A stretch of 61,194 nt of DNA from the NCBI GenBank assembly GCA_010023045.1, contig RGJX01000003.1:1-61194 (forward strand). The letters are read 5' to 3'. The notes beneath the pieces are model-generated. The model was not told the origin of the DNA. It did not search any database and saw only the letters and a program-made list of their open reading frames with translations. This document shows positions 22,201-32,392 of the stretch, piece by piece (position 1 is the stretch's first letter; each line of letters starts with the position of its first letter). Made by a program: the position numbers and the translations under genes. This DNA comes from Actinomycetota bacterium (GTDB lineage Bacteria > Actinomycetota > Actinomycetes > Nanopelagicales > Nanopelagicaceae).

Positions 22201-22506
22201 TAATTTCATGGCTGCATTTAGCGCGGTTTGACCTCCGAGAGTTGCCAAGATCGCATCGGGTTTCTCCTTCGCGATTATCGATTCCAAATATTCAGGCGTT
22301 ATTGGCTCTACGTAGGTTGCATCGGCGAATTCTGGGTCAGTCATGATTGTTGCTGGATTGCTATTTACAAGAACTACCCGTACTCCCTCGGCTCGCAAGA
22401 CGCGACATGCCTGAGTGCCGGAGTAATCAAATTCGCAAGCTTGTCCGATAACGATTGGTCCACTTCCAATGACCAGGACGCTCTTTATCGAATTATCTTT
22501 TGGCAT
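19252..22506 (-). CDS. carB: Carbamoyl-phosphate synthase large subunit
   Basis: 1084 aa, two ATP-grasp halves; '[25 protein letters not shown]' and '[23 protein letters not shown]'. Confidence 0.98.
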   Translation of the reverse strand: MPKDNSIKSVLVIGSGPIVIGQACEFDYSGTQACRVLRAEGVRVVLVNSNPATIMTDPEFADATYVEPITPEYLESIIAKEKPDAILATLGGQTALNAAMKLDELGILAKYQVRLIGADIPAIKRGENREEFRTIVEKVGGESARSIICHEIAECLEAAKNLNYPVVVRPSFTMGGLGSGIAYNEAELRLIAGAGLQYSPVTEVLLEESIIGWKEYELEVMRDHKDNVVIVCSIENVDPMGVHTGDSITVAPALTLTDVEFQKLRNLAISIIREVGVATGGCNIQFAVNPRDGRIVVIEMNPRVSRSSALASKATGFPIAKIATKLAIGYSLDEIPNDITEKTPASFEPTLDYIVVKIPRFAFEKFPEADQRLTTTMKSVGEAMAMGRSFPEALQKALRSLEKKGSEFNWDFTRSKEELLESMKVPTEFRLQEVQQGMALGASINEVHVATGIDPWFLAQIQRINELAEELKSNADLNLEILRRAKRIGFSDRQIGRLRGIDESEVRALRWRHMLRPVYKTVDTCAGEFEAFTPYHYSSYDLTSEIKPRTKPAIIILGSGPNRIGQGIEFDYSCVHACFALSEAGYETIMINCNPETVSTDYDTSDRLYFEPLTLEDVLEVFHAEASVGPVLGVITQLGGQTPLGLAAGLAKEGVPIIGTSVSAIHKAEDRGEFGEVLKKTGLNAPAFGTAFSYLEAKEVANSIGYPVLVRPSFVLGGRGMEIVYDEDSLHGFIDRATEINPDHPVLIDRFLDNAIEIDVDALFDGDSVYLAGIMEHIEEAGVHSGDSACVIPPQSISESMTNEIFATTEKLARAIDVRGLLNVQYAISEGKLFVIEANPRASRTVPYVSKATGVSLAKAAALIAAGKSIAELRDQQILPKAALGTSYGIAVKEAVLPWNRFRRLDGKNVDSTLGPEMKSTGEVMGIAPDFGSAFAKSQIAAFGALPKSGNVFISLADKDKSHAVESARALYQLGFKLFATAGTKSTLAKEGIETQLVMKHSEKSEIGNKSAVDLIESGEINLVINTPFGRDSKKDGWLIRSSAVARGIPCITTVPGLKAAVAGIRALRNGPISTRSLQDWTQK

Positions 22507-23620
22507 ATTTACCTAGCATGCTCACGAATTCATCAAAGAGATAATTTGCATCGTGCGGACCGCCTGCTGCCTCAGGGTGATATTGCACCGAAAAGGCGGG
22601 TCGATCCAGAAGCTTCAATCCCTCAACTACCCCATCATTTAAAGATATATGCGAGACAACTCCTTGACCGTAAACAGTCGAGAACTCTCCTTCAGTAGGC
22701 GCTTCGACTGCGAATCCATGATTGTGAGCTGTAATTTCCACGCGATCCTTCAAACGGTTCAAAACTGGTTGATTAATTCCTCTATGCCCAAAGCGCAATT
22801 TATATGTATCAAAACCCAGTGCTCTACCAAGTATTTGGTGACCAAAACAGATACCAAAGATCGGAATTTCAGCGTCCAATACGTTTCTTACATTTGCAAC
22901 CACATCATTCATACTCGAAGGATCGCCAGGACCGTTAGATAGGAAGACTCCATCAAAACCACCACGTTCAATTTCGCTAAAGTCGGTTGTGACCGGTAGC
23001 AACGTCGTTTCAACGCCACGCTTGGCAAAATTTCGTGGGGTCGCTGCCTTAATGCCGAGATCAAGAGCCGCAATTCGAAACTTCTTGCCATTTTCTGCGG
23101 GTATTACTTCGCTACTTTGAATGGAAACTGAATCTGCAAGGTATGAGCCGGCCATTTGTGGTGTTTTACGCACCCGAGTGACCATTTCCTCTCGAGTTAG
23201 GTTCACTTTTGTAAAGATTCCTACCCGCATCGCTCCGCGCTCTCGTATATGTAAGGTGACCGCGCGCGTATCGACGCCGGACAAGCCAACGACACCATAC
23301 TTCTCTAACTCGTCTTCCAACGATCTTTCTGAGCGCCAATTCGAAACTAGAGGCGAAGGATCCCTCACAACAAATGCACTTACCCAAATTCTTCTGGATT
23401 CTTCATCGCTCTTGTTCATTCCGGTATTACCAATGTGCGGTGCAGTCATTACAACCACTTGATTAAAGTAGGAGGGGTCTGTGAGCGTCTCTTGATATCC
23501 GGTCATCCCCGTGGTGAAGACAATCTCACCAAAAGCCTCTCCAGTTGCGCCCCAAGCCTCGCCCTCAAAAATGGTGCCATCATCCAAGACAAGATATCCC
23601 GATGAAGAGTTAACCATCAT
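22493..23620 (-). CDS. carA: Carbamoyl-phosphate synthase small subunit
   Basis: '[17 protein letters not shown]', glutaminase '[16 protein letters not shown]', '[12 protein letters not shown]'. Confidence 0.97.
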   Translation of the reverse strand: MMVNSSSGYLVLDDGTIFEGEAWGATGEAFGEIVFTTGMTGYQETLTDPSYFNQVVVMTAPHIGNTGMNKSDEESRRIWVSAFVVRDPSPLVSNWRSERSLEDELEKYGVVGLSGVDTRAVTLHIRERGAMRVGIFTKVNLTREEMVTRVRKTPQMAGSYLADSVSIQSSEVIPAENGKKFRIAALDLGIKAATPRNFAKRGVETTLLPVTTDFSEIERGGFDGVFLSNGPGDPSSMNDVVANVRNVLDAEIPIFGICFGHQILGRALGFDTYKLRFGHRGINQPVLNRLKDRVEITAHNHGFAVEAPTEGEFSTVYGQGVVSHISLNDGVVEGLKLLDRPAFSVQYHPEAAGGPHDANYLFDEFVSMLGKYAKR

Positions 23621-24885
23621 CGCGAGAAGACCTCCTTGCCGCGCAAGTACGTACTTTCTACTGTGACTGGCAGTTCCAATCCAAGGTAAGGCGAATTCTT
23701 ACTCTTGGAGCGAATCCCGAGGGTTTCGACCCGCCAAGTAGCGTCGATATCTACCAATGTGAAATTGGCTTCATTTCCTATCGCAAGGGAGCCATGCCCC
23801 TCATATCGTCCAATACGAGCTGGCGCTGTTGACATACGTTCTATCAAATCTCCAAGCTTCATCAAGCCGGAGTCGACGAGCGCTTTGTAAGAAACAGAGA
23901 GCGCCGTTTCTAGCCCGATCATTCCAAAAGATGCGGCGGCCCATTCGCAATCTTTATCTTCTGCAGGATGGGGCGCGTGATCGGTAGCTATTACATCAAT
24001 CGTTCCATCCGCAACACCTTCGCGCAGCGCCATGACATCTCTCTCAGTGCGCAGCGGCGGATTAACCTTATAAACAGGGTCATACGAGCGCGCTAATTCA
24101 TCAGTCAGTAGCAGATGATGCGGGGTGACTTCGGCAGTAACTTGAATTCCACGCTTCTTGGCCCAACGAACTAACTCCACTCCTCCTGCAGTTGTGAGGT
24201 GGCAGATGTGTAAGCGACTTCCGACATGCTCATTCAAGAGCAAATCTCGAGCGATGATCGACTCTTCGGCAGCTGCTGGCCATCCCTTCAAACCGAGCGC
24301 AGCTGAAACTTCTCCCTCGTTCATCTGGGAGCCGTGAGTCAGCCGTGGATCTTGAGCATGTTGGGCAATCACGCCATCAAAAGCTTTTACATATTCAAGC
24401 GCCCGTCTCATTACTAGCGAATCCCAAACGCAATGACCATCATCGCTAAAGATTCGAACCTTCGCTTCCGATGAATGCATCGCACCCATCTCAGAGAGGA
24501 TCTTGCCTTGCTGGCCTAACGTGACAGCTCCGATAGGGAAAACATCACAGAGATCATGAGACCTGCCAAGGCGGAAAACTTGTTCAACAACTCCAGCAGT
24601 GTCAGCGATTGGACTTGTGTTGGGCATCGCCGAAATCGCAGTAAATCCTCCGGCCACTGCGGCGGTTGAGCCCGAGAGGACCGTCTCTGCATCTTCCTTT
24701 CCGGGTTCACGCAGATGTGTGTGGAGATCGACCAGCCCTGGAATTGCTGTAAGTCCTTTTCCATCAATCAACTCAAAATTCGCTGATGCGCTATCAACTT
24801 TTACAAATCGGCCATTTGATACCGCAAGCTCTAGCGGCTTGCCGGCAGCATCTTTTAGATTCTTGAATAAATAACTTCTTGACAT
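23617..24885 (-). CDS. pyrC: Dihydroorotase
   Basis: 'PGLVDLHTHLREPGKEDAETV', 'VTPHHLLLTDE', 'IATDHAPHP'; GGAGG lies upstream of the ATG at 24885. Confidence 0.96.
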   Translation of the reverse strand: MSRSYLFKNLKDAAGKPLELAVSNGRFVKVDSASANFELIDGKGLTAIPGLVDLHTHLREPGKEDAETVLSGSTAAVAGGFTAISAMPNTSPIADTAGVVEQVFRLGRSHDLCDVFPIGAVTLGQQGKILSEMGAMHSSEAKVRIFSDDGHCVWDSLVMRRALEYVKAFDGVIAQHAQDPRLTHGSQMNEGEVSAALGLKGWPAAAEESIIARDLLLNEHVGSRLHICHLTTAGGVELVRWAKKRGIQVTAEVTPHHLLLTDELARSYDPVYKVNPPLRTERDVMALREGVADGTIDVIATDHAPHPAEDKDCEWAAASFGMIGLETALSVSYKALVDSGLMKLGDLIERMSTAPARIGRYEGHGSLAIGNEANFTLVDIDATWRVETLGIRSKSKNSPYLGLELPVTVESTYLRGKEVFSR

Positions 24886-24886
24886 T

Positions 24887-25816
24887 TCATTCACCTCCAA
24901 GAAGTAGATACAGGGCGGCCATTCGTACCGCTACGCCATTTTTAACTTGGTCGACTATTACAGATTTATCACTGTCTGCAGAATCCGCCGAAATCTCTAG
25001 TCCACGATTCATGGGCCCTGGGTGCATGACTATGCATCCCGAATTCAGTTGCGAAAGGCGCGCCGCATTCAATCCATATCTGCGTGCATATTCTCGCTCG
25101 CTTGGGAAGAAAGCGTCTTCCATACGTTCCCGTTGGACGCGTAACATCATTACAACGTCATACGTTTTAAGGTCAGAATCAAAATCATATTTAACGTTAC
25201 ATCCCCAGGAATTGACTGCAACGGGAAGCAACGTTGGAGGGGCAATGAGTGTAACTCTTGCACCAAGTTTCTTAAGAAGAAGGACATTGCTTCGAGCGAC
25301 GCGGCTATGTAGAACATCTCCCACAATCGCAACATTTAAGTCTGTTAAATCGCCAGTTGATTCTCTTAAGTTTTCTCTGATGGTGAAGGCGTCCAGCAAA
25401 GCTTGGGTCGGATGCTCGTGAGTGCCATCGCCTGCATTTATAACCGAACCACTCATCCATTCTTGTGACGCAAGGCGATGTGCCGCTCCAGAAGCTGGAT
25501 GGCGTATCACGACACCATCCGCTCCCATAGCTTGCAGGGTCAGCGCAGTGTCCTTGAGGCTCTCGCCTTTACTAAGAGAGGAACCTCTGGCCGAAAAGTT
25601 AATTACATCTGCCGAGAGTCGCTTTGCAGCGGCTTCGAATGAGATTCGAGTTCTTGTGGAGTCCTCAAAGAAGAGATTAACAATTGTGCGCCCCCTCAAG
25701 GTTGGTAATTTCTTAACCGGAGTTTCCGTAATCCGTGCTAATTCAGCGGCGGTGTCTAGAACATTAAGCGCTTCATCTTTACTCAAATCGGCGATAGAAA
25801 GAAGGTGTCTCTTCAT
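24887..25816 (-). CDS. pyrB: Aspartate carbamoyltransferase, catalytic subunit
   Basis: '[19 protein letters not shown]', '[12 protein letters not shown]', '[11 protein letters not shown]'. Confidence 0.97.
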   Translation of the reverse strand: MKRHLLSIADLSKDEALNVLDTAAELARITETPVKKLPTLRGRTIVNLFFEDSTRTRISFEAAAKRLSADVINFSARGSSLSKGESLKDTALTLQAMGADGVVIRHPASGAAHRLASQEWMSGSVINAGDGTHEHPTQALLDAFTIRENLRESTGDLTDLNVAIVGDVLHSRVARSNVLLLKKLGARVTLIAPPTLLPVAVNSWGCNVKYDFDSDLKTYDVVMMLRVQRERMEDAFFPSEREYARRYGLNAARLSQLNSGCIVMHPGPMNRGLEISADSADSDKSVIVDQVKNGVAVRMAALYLLLGGE

Positions 25817-26343
25817 AACCGGCCTTCGATCTTTACTTCGTCGAGATTATCGATTTCGGAAAGGCAGACTCGAACCCGCTCATTTCGATTGGTTGGTAGA
25901 TTCTTACCAACGTAATCAGCTCTTATCGGTAGCTCGCGGTGGCCTCTATCAATCAAAACTGCTAGCTGCACAGTTTTGGGGCGACCATGTTCGGATAACG
26001 CATCGAGAGCGGCGCGAATGGTGCGACCAGAGAAAAGCACGTCATCGACTAAAACCACATCCCTGTCGTGAACACCGCTAAGTGGGATTTCAGTCTTTCC
26101 CAGTGAACGAGGCGCCGAACTCCTTAGATCATCTCGATACATTGTCGTATCCAGAGATCCGGAGTGAATTTCCACTCCTTCAAGGGAGCTGAGTATCTTG
26201 GTTAATCGCGTGGCGAGAAAAGAGCCTCGAGTTGGGATTCCGATTAGTACTAGATTTGAAACGCCCTTGTTTCGTTCAATGATCTCGTGGGCAATTCTTT
26301 TTAACGCCCGGGCTATCTCTGCCTGATCTAAAACAATAGACAT
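25813..26343 (-). CDS. pyrR: PyrR pyrimidine operon regulator / uracil phosphoribosyltransferase
   Basis: '[17 protein letters not shown]', '[21 protein letters not shown]', heads the pyr operon. Confidence 0.96.
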   Translation of the reverse strand: MSIVLDQAEIARALKRIAHEIIERNKGVSNLVLIGIPTRGSFLATRLTKILSSLEGVEIHSGSLDTTMYRDDLRSSAPRSLGKTEIPLSGVHDRDVVLVDDVLFSGRTIRAALDALSEHGRPKTVQLAVLIDRGHRELPIRADYVGKNLPTNRNERVRVCLSEIDNLDEVKIEGRL

Positions 26344-26376
26344 AACACTTCCTTTTCCGCCTCTCTGGACGGCCTC
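26344..26376 (-). promoter_or_regulatory. Putative PyrR-binding RNA stem-loop in the pyr operon leader
   Basis: Minus strand GAGGCCGTCCAGAGAGGCGGAAAAGGAAGTG; GUCCAGAGAGGC matches the PyrR-binding consensus (UCCNGNGAGG core), flanked by CCG/CGG pairing and adjacent to the SD AAGGAAG. Confidence 0.75.
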
Positions 26377-26491
26377 TTAAAGGTTGGCGAATGCTAACGC
26401 ATCAAGTCAGCTTGTGTATAACGCCGAAGGAACGCGCCAAAGTCTCCTACCCTCGCCCCCTTCACCCAACTACTTTCCTGAGCGGAGCGTC

Positions 26492-26971
26492 ATGAATTCC
26501 AATTACACACGTTCACTTGCCCGGTTGCGCGCGATTCGCGTCGCTGCTGGACTGACCCTCCGACAGGTCGAAATTAAGAGCCGCGGGAAGTGGAAGGCGG
26601 TCGTGGTCGGCTCATACGAAAGAGGCACAAGGCACTTGAGTCTGATGCGAGCTGTTGAGCTTTGTGAGTTCTATGGTGCCGACCTCTCCGATCTCGGAGC
26701 GACTCATAACGATATCGAAATTTCGCGAATCATCTTGGACCTTAAGCGATTGGCGCTTGCTCGAAACCTTCCAGATGAACTGAGCAGAACGATCTCACGT
26801 TTAGCCGGGCGGATAACCAGTATGCGTGGCGATCAAAATGGAGAAGTCCTAAGCCTACGGAAGCAAGACTTAGAAAATCTCCAATTCTTGACTGATTTGA
26901 GTAGAACTGAACTAATTGGAGCTCTACGTCTTCGAGAACTCCTTCTTCTAGGTGATCGCCTAAAGAGATAA
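26492..26971 (+). CDS. bldD: BldD-family transcriptional regulator
   Basis: HTH 'RLRAIRVAAGLTLRQVEIKSRGKWKAVVVGSYERGTRHLSLMRAVELCEFYG'; C-terminal RGD-X8-RKQD; location between pyrR and nusB as in Streptomyces. ATG at 26492 preferred over 26384. Confidence 0.9.
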   Translation: MNSNYTRSLARLRAIRVAAGLTLRQVEIKSRGKWKAVVVGSYERGTRHLSLMRAVELCEFYGADLSDLGATHNDIEISRIILDLKRLALARNLPDELSRTISRLAGRITSMRGDQNGEVLSLRKQDLENLQFLTDLSRTELIGALRLRELLLLGDRLKR

Positions 26972-27370
26972 GTCCTTTTTAATCTCTCGAATTGCCGCGA
27001 GTACGCCATTGATATAAGTTGCTGAATCCTCCGTTGAAAGCGTCTTAGCAAGCTCAACTGATTCCGAAATGGCTACCTCTTCGGGAATCTGTTCCCCCCA
27101 TAGCAATTCAAATACGCCGACCCTAAGGATATTTCTGTCAACGACTGGCATTCGATCGAGGTCCCAATCCTTTGCGCGCATAGAGATGATTTCATCTATA
27201 CGGTCCCGTTTAGCCTCGACGCCATTCACTAGAGCTTCGGTGTAATCACGAATCAGGAAATCTAACTCAGTCTTTCTGAACCCCAGGAGAGAAGAAGCTG
27301 ATTTACCCCGAATATCACCCTCATAGAGAAAATCAAGCGCTGCTTTTCGCGCTTTAGAGCGGGCGCTCAC
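26960..27370 (-). CDS. nusB: Transcription antitermination factor NusB
   Basis: 'ARKAALDFLYEGDIRG', 'ISESVELAKTLSTEDSATYINGVLAAI'. Confidence 0.95.
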   Translation of the reverse strand: MSARSKARKAALDFLYEGDIRGKSASSLLGFRKTELDFLIRDYTEALVNGVEAKRDRIDEIISMRAKDWDLDRMPVVDRNILRVGVFELLWGEQIPEEVAISESVELAKTLSTEDSATYINGVLAAIREIKKDLSL

Positions 27371-27931
27371 TTAATTTGCTCGACCGAGGTAATCACCTGA
27401 GCGGGTATCGATAAGAATCAGCTCGTCCTGTTTGATGAATAGCGGGACTTGGACCGTGATGCCTGTTTCGACCGTGGCAGGCTTAGATCCTGCAGATGAA
27501 CGATCTCCTTGCAGGCCAGGTTCGGTGTAAGTGACGCGAAGTGCAACAGATGGCGGTAATTCGATGTAAAGCGGATTGCCTTCGTGTATGGCAACAATTA
27601 CCTCCATATTCTCAAGGAGATAATTCGAAGCTTCGGTGACAGTCTCCTCCGGAATGGTAACTTGATCAAAAGTGGTCGAATCCATGAAAACATATCCAGC
27701 ATTGTCTTTGTAAAGAAATTGCATCTCACGCTTTTCTAAAATGGCAACGTCTACCTTAACACCAGCATTAAATGTCCGTTCGACAACCTTGCCAGACAGA
27801 ACATTCTTTAACTTCGTTCTAACGAAGGCCGGTCCCTTTCCTGGTTTTACATGTTGAAATTCGACTACATTCCAGAGTTGTCCCTCAATATCCAGGGTCA
27901 TTCCGTTCTTCAAATCATTTGTGGTTGCCAT
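27371..27931 (-). CDS. efp: Elongation factor P
   Basis: '[41 protein letters not shown]'. Confidence 0.98.
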   Translation of the reverse strand: MATTNDLKNGMTLDIEGQLWNVVEFQHVKPGKGPAFVRTKLKNVLSGKVVERTFNAGVKVDVAILEKREMQFLYKDNAGYVFMDSTTFDQVTIPEETVTEASNYLLENMEVIVAIHEGNPLYIELPPSVALRVTYTEPGLQGDRSSAGSKPATVETGITVQVPLFIKQDELILIDTRSGDYLGRAN

Positions 27932-27955
27932 AATGCGCAGGGTACCTGTTGCCTG

Positions 27956-28405
27956 CTATTTTGCTAAATCAGCCAGGAGACTCTTCATTGCGATTAGCGC
28001 CAAGCGATAGGAGTTCAAACCAAATCCGGAGATAGTTCCGTTGACCACCCCAGACACTACAGAAGTGTGACGGAACTCTTCTCGAGAGAGCGGGTTTGAA
28101 AGATGAACCTCGATTACTGGAGCTTTTAGCATTAAGACCGCATCTCTGATTGCATACGAATAGTGCGTGAATGCAGCAGGATTAATGATCACTGGCAGTT
28201 TTTTATCGGCGGCTTCGTGAAGCCATCCGACTAGTTGGGATTCGTCATCTGTCTGTCTAATCTCCGTCTCTATTTCTAGATCTTTACCCGCTGCTGCTAC
28301 GAAATCCTCCAGGGCTTTGTAGTCGAAATCGCCGTAAATACTCTTCTCGCGCAGGTCTAGCCTCTTTAAGTTAGGTCCGTTGAGTACTAGCGCTCGCATA
28401 GCCAA
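27956..28405 (-). CDS. aroQ: 3-dehydroquinate dehydratase, type II
   Basis: 'VLNGPNLKRLDLRE', 'INPAAFTHYSYAIRDA', 'EVHLSNPLSREEFRHTSVVS'. Confidence 0.96.
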   Translation of the reverse strand: MAMRALVLNGPNLKRLDLREKSIYGDFDYKALEDFVAAAGKDLEIETEIRQTDDESQLVGWLHEAADKKLPVIINPAAFTHYSYAIRDAVLMLKAPVIEVHLSNPLSREEFRHTSVVSGVVNGTISGFGLNSYRLALIAMKSLLADLAK

Positions 28406-28408
28406 ATT

Positions 28409-29431
28409 CTACCTTCCCACCGATGCTTCATAAATCTCTTTTAGTCTTGCGGCTTCCACTTCCACTCGATCGGTCTTGCCTATGCTCTTTAGCGATACGA
28501 ACCTAATGGATTGTCCACGGCGCTTCTTATCTCTACCCATCAAGTTCATCAAGTTATTCCATGAATCTTTCTTGTACGAGCGAGGTAAATTCAGCTGATT
28601 CAGTATTGTGTAATGGAGATCAACTACATCTCGAGATAAACCAGATGCAACGTGAGAAACCTCTGCTGCAAAGACCATGCCAATCGAAACCGCCTCGCCA
28701 TGACTGAGCGTGTAATTAGAATCTCGCTCTACGGCGTGACCGAGGGTATGCCCATAGTTGAGAACTTCTCGCTCAAAACTCTCTCTGAAATCTCTTGATA
28801 CAACTCCGGCCTTTACCGCCACGGATCGATAAATAATTTCTGCAAGATTCTTCTCAAAACCATCTTGAAATAGCTCCAGAATTTTCGAATCAGAGATAAA
28901 GCCACATTTAACGCTCTCCGCCAATCCCGCACGCAGTTCACGATTTGGTAGCGTTGCAAGCCACCCTAAATCGACAATTACTTGAGCCGGAGAGTGAAAC
29001 GCGCCAGCAAGATTCTTTCCAGTAGGTAAATTGATGCCTGTTTTCCCTCCTATTGCAGCATCGACCATACCGGCGCTCGACGTTGGGATCGCTATCCAAT
29101 CAATACCCCGCATGTACGTCGCAGCCAAGAACCCGGCCAAATCAGTAGTCGCTCCCCCGCCTATTCCGATTATTAAGGAGTTACGACTCAGCGCACGGAG
29201 TGCCAATTCTTCCAAGAGCGTTGTAAAAGTAGATAGGGATTTCTGCTCTTCCCCATCGGCGGTGACAATTATTGAGTCCTCGGAAAATGTCGCTTTTACT
29301 CGATCACGAAGCTGAGCTTGAGTAATTATTACAAAGTGTCGATCGCCAATCAAAGATTTAAGTTCCCGAGACCAAGAGTCAGTGAAGGTGATGCCATAAT
29401 CGCGTTCGGCACTGACCTCTATCGGTTTCAT
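28409..29431 (-). CDS. aroB: 3-dehydroquinate synthase
   Basis: 'IGIGGGATTDLAGFLAATYMRGI', 'GKTGINLPTGKNLAGAFHSP', 'NYGHTLGHAVE'. Confidence 0.97.
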   Translation of the reverse strand: MKPIEVSAERDYGITFTDSWSRELKSLIGDRHFVIITQAQLRDRVKATFSEDSIIVTADGEEQKSLSTFTTLLEELALRALSRNSLIIGIGGGATTDLAGFLAATYMRGIDWIAIPTSSAGMVDAAIGGKTGINLPTGKNLAGAFHSPAQVIVDLGWLATLPNRELRAGLAESVKCGFISDSKILELFQDGFEKNLAEIIYRSVAVKAGVVSRDFRESFEREVLNYGHTLGHAVERDSNYTLSHGEAVSIGMVFAAEVSHVASGLSRDVVDLHYTILNQLNLPRSYKKDSWNNLMNLMGRDKKRRGQSIRFVSLKSIGKTDRVEVEAARLKEIYEASVGR

Positions 29432-29931
29432 GAAAGCAGCTCCTTAATCTCAAAAGCGCTCTCTTTGGCCTTCTTATTATCGGTACTCACTCGATATCGT
29501 GCGAGGCTCTCGTAACGATCTCTTCTCTCTTCGAAGAGTTTAAGCCATTGTTGACGCGGATTCGCAAGAAGCAACGGGCGTTCGGTGTTGAAGCCGACGC
29601 GCGGAGCCGCATTTGAAATGGAAACCTCTAGATAGACCACTTTAGGTTCTGCCGCTAATTGCTCGCATACCTCTTCATCAAGAATGGATCCACCGCCTAG
29701 CGAAATCACCGAGTCCTCCCGCTTCAGCGCATCCAAAACAACCTCTCGTTCGATTTTCCGAAAGCCCAACTCTCCTACTTCTAAGAAGATGTCGCCAATC
29801 TTCTTTCCGCTCTTTTCCTCAATCTCTCGATCAGTATCGATTGCTTTAAGCTTCAACTCCTCAGCAAGAATCTTTCCAACGCTGGTCTTTCCTGAACCAG
29901 GCGGTCCGATTAGAACGATTCTTGAACTCAT
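29428..29931 (-). CDS. aroK: Shikimate kinase
   Basis: 'IVLIGPPGSGKTSVGKILAEEL', 'DTDREIEEKSGKKIGDIF', 'SLGGGSIL'. Confidence 0.96.
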   Translation of the reverse strand: MSSRIVLIGPPGSGKTSVGKILAEELKLKAIDTDREIEEKSGKKIGDIFLEVGELGFRKIEREVVLDALKREDSVISLGGGSILDEEVCEQLAAEPKVVYLEVSISNAAPRVGFNTERPLLLANPRQQWLKLFEERRDRYESLARYRVSTDNKKAKESAFEIKELLS

Positions 29932-29945
29932 GAAGAAGTCTCGCT

Positions 29946-31127
29946 CTAGAACTTTGGTAGGTTTGCGAGAAATGAGTTGATATTGCGCTTTGTTTCATCG
30001 ACGCTATCGCCACCGAATTTTTCAAGTACAGCTTCGGCAAGAACCAACGCAACCATCGCCTCAGCGATTACCCCGGCTGCGGGTACGGCACAGACATCGG
30101 ATCTCTGGTTGATCGCCTTGGCTGCCTCCCCAGTGCTCATATCTATAGTGTCGAGTGATTTGGGAACAGTGGAAATAGGTTTCATTGCAGCTCTCACACG
30201 GAGCACTTCACCAGTACTCATCCCGCCTTCGGTGCCGCCTGCTCGATGTGTTCGTCGAGTGATTGCACCAGATGCACCTCTCTCAATCTCGTCGTGCGCA
30301 ACCGATCCTCTCCGCGCTGCGCTCAAAAACCCATCACCGACTTCAACTCCTTTAATTGCTTGAATGCCCATAAGCGCCCCTGCTAATCGAGCGTCAAGCC
30401 TGCGATCCCAATGAACATGTGAACCAAGTCCAGGCATTAAGTTGTAAGCGAGCACTTCTACAACCCCGCCTAACGTATCCCCCTCGCGATGAGCGGATTC
30501 AATCTCGGCGACCATTTGATCACTCACTTCTTTATCGCCACAACGGACCGGACTCTCATCTATTGACCCTTGCTCACTTGCTAAGGGCAATTTGTGATTC
30601 TCTGGTAGCGCCACAGAACCAATACGTACTACGTGGCTTAACACTTCGATTTCTGCAACTTGTTGAAGAAATGCTCTAGCTACTGCACCCAGTGCAACCC
30701 TAGTAGCTGTCTCTCGAGCCGATGCTCTCTCAAGAATTGCGCGTGCATCATCAAAACCGTATTTCTGCATACCGACTAAGTCGGCATGACCAGGTCTTGG
30801 TCTCGTTAACGGAGCGTTTCGAGCTAATTCCGCCAACTCTTCCTGAGAAACTGGATCGGCAGACATCACTTTCTGCCACTTGGGCCATTCGCTATTTGCA
30901 ATCTCTAGGCAGATCGGTCCACCTTGGCTCTTTCCATGTCGGATGCCACCGAGGATCCTTAGTTCATCGGCTTCAAACTTCTGTCGAGCGCCACGTCCAA
31001 AACCGAGACGACGTCTTGCCAAATGTTTCTGTATATCTTCAGTAGTGATTTCGATATGAGCAGGCAGTCCTTCAATGATTCCGACCAGGCTTGGTCCGTG
31101 TGACTCCCCCGCAGTTAGCCAACGCAT
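29946..31127 (-). CDS. aroC: Chorismate synthase
   Basis: '[23 protein letters not shown]', 'RPGHADL', '[24 protein letters not shown]'. Confidence 0.98.
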   Translation of the reverse strand: MRWLTAGESHGPSLVGIIEGLPAHIEITTEDIQKHLARRRLGFGRGARQKFEADELRILGGIRHGKSQGGPICLEIANSEWPKWQKVMSADPVSQEELAELARNAPLTRPRPGHADLVGMQKYGFDDARAILERASARETATRVALGAVARAFLQQVAEIEVLSHVVRIGSVALPENHKLPLASEQGSIDESPVRCGDKEVSDQMVAEIESAHREGDTLGGVVEVLAYNLMPGLGSHVHWDRRLDARLAGALMGIQAIKGVEVGDGFLSAARRGSVAHDEIERGASGAITRRTHRAGGTEGGMSTGEVLRVRAAMKPISTVPKSLDTIDMSTGEAAKAINQRSDVCAVPAAGVIAEAMVALVLAEAVLEKFGGDSVDETKRNINSFLANLPKF

Positions 31128-31149
31128 GGCTCATTATCTCAGTTCGGCG

Positions 31150-31542
31150 CTAGAGATGGTTGATGATTAAGGTGGCGGGAAGCAGAAAAGGTGCAAACGG
31201 TAAGGATGGTGATGAGTTCCTCTTGATCAATAGAAAGACACCCGCAAAGGTCCAGCCCAAAAGATGAATAGATAGTGAACCGGCTGGGGTAACAGCTTGA
31301 AAATCAATTGCTGCTGGCGCAAGTCGAACATCGCCATATCCCAAGCCTCCTCTAGAAAGTCGATAGAGAAGCGCATAGATCAACGATGCAAATAGCGAGG
31401 CGCTAAGGCTTGCTGTCTTCCCAGCAAACATGAGATAGACGGTGGTGATTGCTACTAACGTCAGATTCAATCCTTTTGGAATTACCCGATATCTCAGATC
31501 AGCTGCACTTATAAGGAATAAAGCAAGAGAGTACAGAAACAC
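31150..31542 (-). CDS. Small A24-family prepilin peptidase-like protein
   Basis: Polytopic 130 aa; 'AADLRYRVIP' and 'GGLGYGDVRL' match the two aspartate motifs (D..IP, GxGD). Confidence 0.75.
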   Translation of the reverse strand: MFLYSLALFLISAADLRYRVIPKGLNLTLVAITTVYLMFAGKTASLSASLFASLIYALLYRLSRGGLGYGDVRLAPAAIDFQAVTPAGSLSIHLLGWTFAGVFLLIKRNSSPSLPFAPFLLPATLIINHL

Positions 31543-31600
31543 ACCGGAAGGCTAGTGAATTTCGAGCCTACTTTGGTGTCCCCGAGAATCCTGTGGATTT

Positions 31601-32392
31601 CTAAATCGTCGCCCGCAATTCCGCAAAACTTGCAGCGTGATCTAGGGTTGCATCGCAGAAGATTTCATTTTGTCGGATTGCCTGAGCTACTAACAGGTCC
31701 TTACCCGAGAAATAATTAGATTGTGCGACCATCATAAGTGGAGTTGGCCAAGGGCTATAAAGAGAATCCAACAGGAAACCATTGAAATGATTGATTCTTA
31801 TGATGGACTCCATCGCTTCGACTGGTGCACAATTGATGAGAATTGACATTTGCAATGCGGTAGCACCTTCACTCCAGTCAAGAATTTCGACATCTGGATT
31901 AGCTTTCAATAACGCCTGGTCGCGCTCTGCACTTCTGCGAAAGACCTTAATTTCCTTGCCACTATCTCGGAGGGCTACTAGCGCCGCCCGCGCCGTTCCG
32001 CCTGCGCCAAGGATTGCAACGCTCTTTTCTCCTACAGATGAGGGGCTAACTTCCGGAATTTTCCCCAAAAGAAATCTAAAGCCAAAGACATCAGTGTTGT
32101 AACCAATCCATTCACTTCCAACTCGCTTTAAAGTATTAATTGCACTCGAATCGCTGGCTTCTTCCGTCAATGACTCACAATGCCGGATCCCCTCTTCTTT
32201 CAAAGGCATAGTGAGGGAGAATCCTTGCCACTCATTGGAGTTATGGCTTCTTAGAAAACTCCCCAAATCGTCGCGTGTGACCTCAAATCGACCATAAACG
32301 GCCGAAACTTCAAGTTTTTTAAAGAGGAAATTGTGGAGAGTTGGGGAAAGACTATGTTCAATAGGAGAACCAAGGACTGCGAATCTCTTCAT
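31601..32392 (-). CDS. aroE: Shikimate dehydrogenase
   Basis: 'FAVLGSPIEHSLSPTLHNF', 'LGAGGTARAAL', 'LDSLYSPWPTPLM'. Confidence 0.93.
   Translation of the reverse strand: MKRFAVLGSPIEHSLSPTLHNFLFKKLEVSAVYGRFEVTRDDLGSFLRSHNSNEWQGFSLTMPLKEEGIRHCESLTEEASDSSAINTLKRVGSEWIGYNTDVFGFRFLLGKIPEVSPSSVGEKSVAILGAGGTARAALVALRDSGKEIKVFRRSAERDQALLKANPDVEILDWSEGATALQMSILINCAPVEAMESIIRINHFNGFLLDSLYSPWPTPLMMVAQSNYFSGKDLLVAQAIRQNEIFCDATLDHAASFAELRATI

Noticed and set aside
25422-26081. 219-aa plus-strand ORF
   Set aside because: Antisense to pyrB and pyrR, no family features
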